Below, piece after piece: positions 62,514 to 64,000 of a DNA stretch of 64,000 nucleotides. This stretch comes from Thiemannella venezuelensis (GTDB taxonomy: Bacteria; Actinomycetota; Actinomycetes; Streptosporangiales; Streptosporangiaceae). Made by a program: the position numbers and the translations under genes. The notes under the pieces are model-generated. The model was not told the origin of the DNA. It searched no databases and saw only the letters and a list, made by a program, of their open reading frames with translations. The DNA is taken from contig NZ_JACHJJ010000018.1 of assembly GCF_014203605.1 (NCBI RefSeq), positions 120,133 to 184,132 on the forward strand, in the 5' to 3' direction. Every line of letters starts with the position of its first letter. Positions within the stretch are counted from its first letter, which is position 1.

Positions 62514-62990
62514 GTGGCTGCAAGCGTCGCGGTTGGGGACGTGGTCGAAGACTTCGAACTGCTCGACGAGACCGGGACGCCCCGGAGGCTCGACGGGGAC
62601 CTGCTGGCCACCGGGCCGGTGGTGCTGTTCTTCTACCCGGCGGCCCTGACCTCGGGCTGCACGATAGAGAGCTGCCGCTTCCGCGACCTGGCCGAGAGCT
62701 TCGCCGAGGTGAAGGCCACCCCGGTCGGCATCAGCCGCGACGCCGTCCCCCGGCAGAAGCGCTTCGCCGACACCTACGCCCTCGGTTTCCCGCTGCTGTC
62801 CGACCCGGACGGGGTCGTCGCCCGCCGCCTCGGCGCCCGCCGCAGCTACGCCGTGGGGCCGTTCCTCACCCGCCGGATGACCTTCGTCATCGACACCGAC
62901 CGCCGTGTCCTCGAAGTGATCAACAACGAGGCCGGCATGCAGATCCACGCCGACCGCTCCCTCGAAGTCCTCCGCGCCCGGCAGCCCTGA
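62514..62990 (+). CDS. Peroxiredoxin, PrxQ/BCP type
   Basis: A 158-aa thiol peroxidase. The active site is YPAALTSGCTIESCRF, with peroxidatic Cys49 in the PxxxT-x2-C context and a second Cys five residues on (Cys54) as resolving Cys, which defines the PrxQ/bacterioferritin-comigratory class. GTP VGISRDAVPRQKRFADTYALGFPLLSDPDGVVARRLGA and FVIDTDRRVLEVINNE complete the fold. GTG start 62514. Its last 145 bp overlap the C-terminus of the convergent GntR-like gene. Confidence 0.92.
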   Translation: MAASVAVGDVVEDFELLDETGTPRRLDGDLLATGPVVLFFYPAALTSGCTIESCRFRDLAESFAEVKATPVGISRDAVPRQKRFADTYALGFPLLSDPDGVVARRLGARRSYAVGPFLTRRMTFVIDTDRRVLEVINNEAGMQIHADRSLEVLRARQP

Positions 62991-63490
62991 GTCCAGCGGG
63001 CTCCTGCCGGACCCTCCGGCCAGTTCTCGGGCGGGGAGACGTAGCTGCCACGCTGGGGAACGGTGTAGATCCAGCCTTCCTCTCGCAGAGACCTGATCGC
63101 GTGCCGTACCGTCTCGCGGGCGACGTCGTGTCGTTGGACGAGTGCGGCCTCGCTCGGTATCGGGCGGTGGGGCTGCAGGTCGCCATGCACAATGGCGCGG
63201 AGCAGATCGTTTGCGATCTCCCGGTACAGCGATGCGGGCCGATTCCTTCGCCGGGTTGCGTCGGGCGGACCGGTGAATGTGCCTTCTCCCTGCACGGTGT
63301 GGACGAGGCCTTCGTCGCGGAGGATCCGAATCGCATTGCGGGCCGTCGTTCTGGCGATGCCGAACTCAGCCTGGAGTTCCGCTTCGCTTGGCACGGTGTG
63401 GCCGAGAGGGATGTCTCCATTACGGATCCGTTCCCGGACGATGTCGGCTACCTGGACATAGATGTGGGTGTCACTTTCATGATCGATCAC
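62846..63490 (-). CDS. Regulator with two tandem GntR-type winged helices
   Basis: A 214-aa protein made of two GntR winged-helix domains in a row. Domain 1 is YVQVADIVRERIRNGDIPLG to VHTVQGEGTFTGPP (residues ~11-75) and domain 2 is LYREIANDLLRAIVHGDLQP to IYTVPQRGSYVSPP (~87-150). Both carry the T-x-R-x-A-I-x-x-L-R-x-E-G recognition helix. No ligand domain follows; the last ~60 residues are Arg-rich and lie antisense to the peroxiredoxin gene. GTG start 63490. A truncated second copy lies 95 bp upstream on the same strand. Confidence 0.8.
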   Translation of the reverse strand: MIDHESDTHIYVQVADIVRERIRNGDIPLGHTVPSEAELQAEFGIARTTARNAIRILRDEGLVHTVQGEGTFTGPPDATRRRNRPASLYREIANDLLRAIVHGDLQPHRPIPSEAALVQRHDVARETVRHAIRSLREEGWIYTVPQRGSYVSPPENWPEGPAGARWTQGCRARRTSRERSAWICMPASLLITSRTRRSVSMTKVIRRVRNGPTA

Positions 63491-63584
63491 TCACATATGG
63501 TAAAAGAAGCTTCGATCAGAGGATGCGGGAACCGTACTAGAGCATCTGGGGCCTATACCAGGAGATACATTTCACTGGTCTTCG

Positions 63585-63914
63585 TTAGCTTTGTGGCCAT
63601 GTGTCGCGGGGTGAGACGTACGTGCCTCGATAGGGGATGGTGAACACCCATCCCTGGCTCCGGAGGAACTCCATGGCCTGGCGGACGGTGGCCTTGGCGA
63701 CGCCGTGCTGTCTGATGAGTTCCTTCTCGCTCGGCACCCGTCTGTTCGGTGTGAATTCTCCGCGCAGGATGCGGCTCCGGATATCCGCCGCGATCTGCTG
63801 GTAGACCGGGACCTGGTCGTCGGGGCGCGGGGTGCCGGGCTCCCCGACGAAAGTCCCCTCGCCCTGAACGGTGTAGACGAGACCCTGCTCGCGGAGCTCT
63901 CTCGCCGTGACTAT
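63585..63914 (-). pseudogene. 5'-truncated paralogue of the double-winged-helix regulator
   Basis: The minus-strand frame reads TARELREQGLVYTVQGEGTFVGEPGTPRPDDQVPVYQQIAADIRSRILRGEFTPNRRVPSEKELIRQHGVAKATVRQAMEFLRSQGWVFTIPYRGTYVSPRDTWPQS then TAA. This matches the neighbour from the recognition helix of domain 1 to the end of domain 2. The upstream boundary is an in-frame TGA directly before ATAGTC, with no usable start. The first ~40 residues of domain 1 are missing, so it is a decayed gene or a fragment joined to the gene ending at 63920. Confidence 0.72.
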
Positions 63915-63919
63915 TCAGG

Positions 63920-64000
63920 TTACTGTGTGAGCGCGGGCGTCCAGGGGTTGCCGAGCAGCGCGTCGTGAAGAGCCTGGGCAGCACGCAGGCCGTTCTTGCG
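63920..64000 (-). CDS. Partial gene, C-terminal 26 residues only
   Basis: The minus-strand frame from the window edge reads RKNGLRAAQALHDALLGNPWTPALTQ and stops at TAA (63920-63922). The natural composition and a stop just before the truncated regulator suggest the 3' end of a real gene whose body lies beyond 64000. The family cannot be told from 26 residues. Confidence 0.45.
   Translation of the reverse strand, partial: RKNGLRAAQALHDALLGNPWTPALTQ

Overview
The window is high-GC DNA of an actinomycete, most likely a member of the Streptosporangiales. That placement is inferred from the codon bias, the abundance of GTG starts, an AfsR/SARP regulator, a KstR2-like box, and the actinobacterial order rimP-nusA-ylxR-infB-DUF503-rbfA-nrnA-truB-ribF-rpsO-pnp-M16 protease-dapB. 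No tRNA, rRNA, IS element or CRISPR array was recognised.

Layout. 1-3.5 kb (minus strand) holds a three-gene ABC-three-component (ABC-3C) predicted conflict system: a restriction-endonuclease-like effector with ABC-3C C-terminal domain, a small middle component, and a DUF2326 SMC-like ATPase. 3.5-7.2 kb and 18.8-22.6 kb plus 26.8-27.9 kb carry acyl-CoA catabolism genes: two acyl-CoA dehydrogenases, flavin reductase, SCP2-type thiolase with its OB-fold partner, acyl-CoA ligase, a degenerate PaaK-like protein and a luciferase-like monooxygenase. Four near-identical inverted repeats (CCAAGC-N4-GCTTGG type) sit in the promoters of these units, so they look like one dispersed regulon whose repressor gene is not in the window. 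Between them lie a Ser/Thr kinase/pseudokinase pair with C-terminal propeller-like regions, a GntR regulator, an acetyltransferase, CutC, a citrate-lyase-like protein, a diguanylate cyclase and a ferredoxin-NADP reductase. 22.8-26.8 kb has a hypothetical gene, a 928-aa AfsR-type regulator and an orphan histidine-kinase-type ATPase domain.

28.6-43.2 kb and 49-54.3 kb are housekeeping: proS, a chemoreceptor, two DUF4236 mini-proteins, a lipoprotein and a DUF4439 protein, then the translation/RNA operon (rimP to ribF), rpsO, pnp, an M16 protease and dapB. This core is interrupted at 43.2-49 kb by an accessory block: an archaeal-type STAND ATPase with a DUF234 nuclease-like tail preceded by a symmetric dyad, and a TetR-controlled amino-acid permease/amidohydrolase pair with two operators.

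54.4-64 kb holds a zinc-ribbon mini-protein, two GNAT enzymes, menA, a CGNR regulator, a MocR regulator divergent from an EamA exporter (their start codons overlap on opposite strands), an R2-like diiron protein, a hemerythrin protein, a SnoaL-like protein and a PrxQ peroxiredoxin. The right edge carries a regulator with two GntR-type winged helices and a 5'-truncated second copy of it. Start codons were chosen by Shine-Dalgarno sequence, family start and neighbour overlap, and often differ from the longest open frame.
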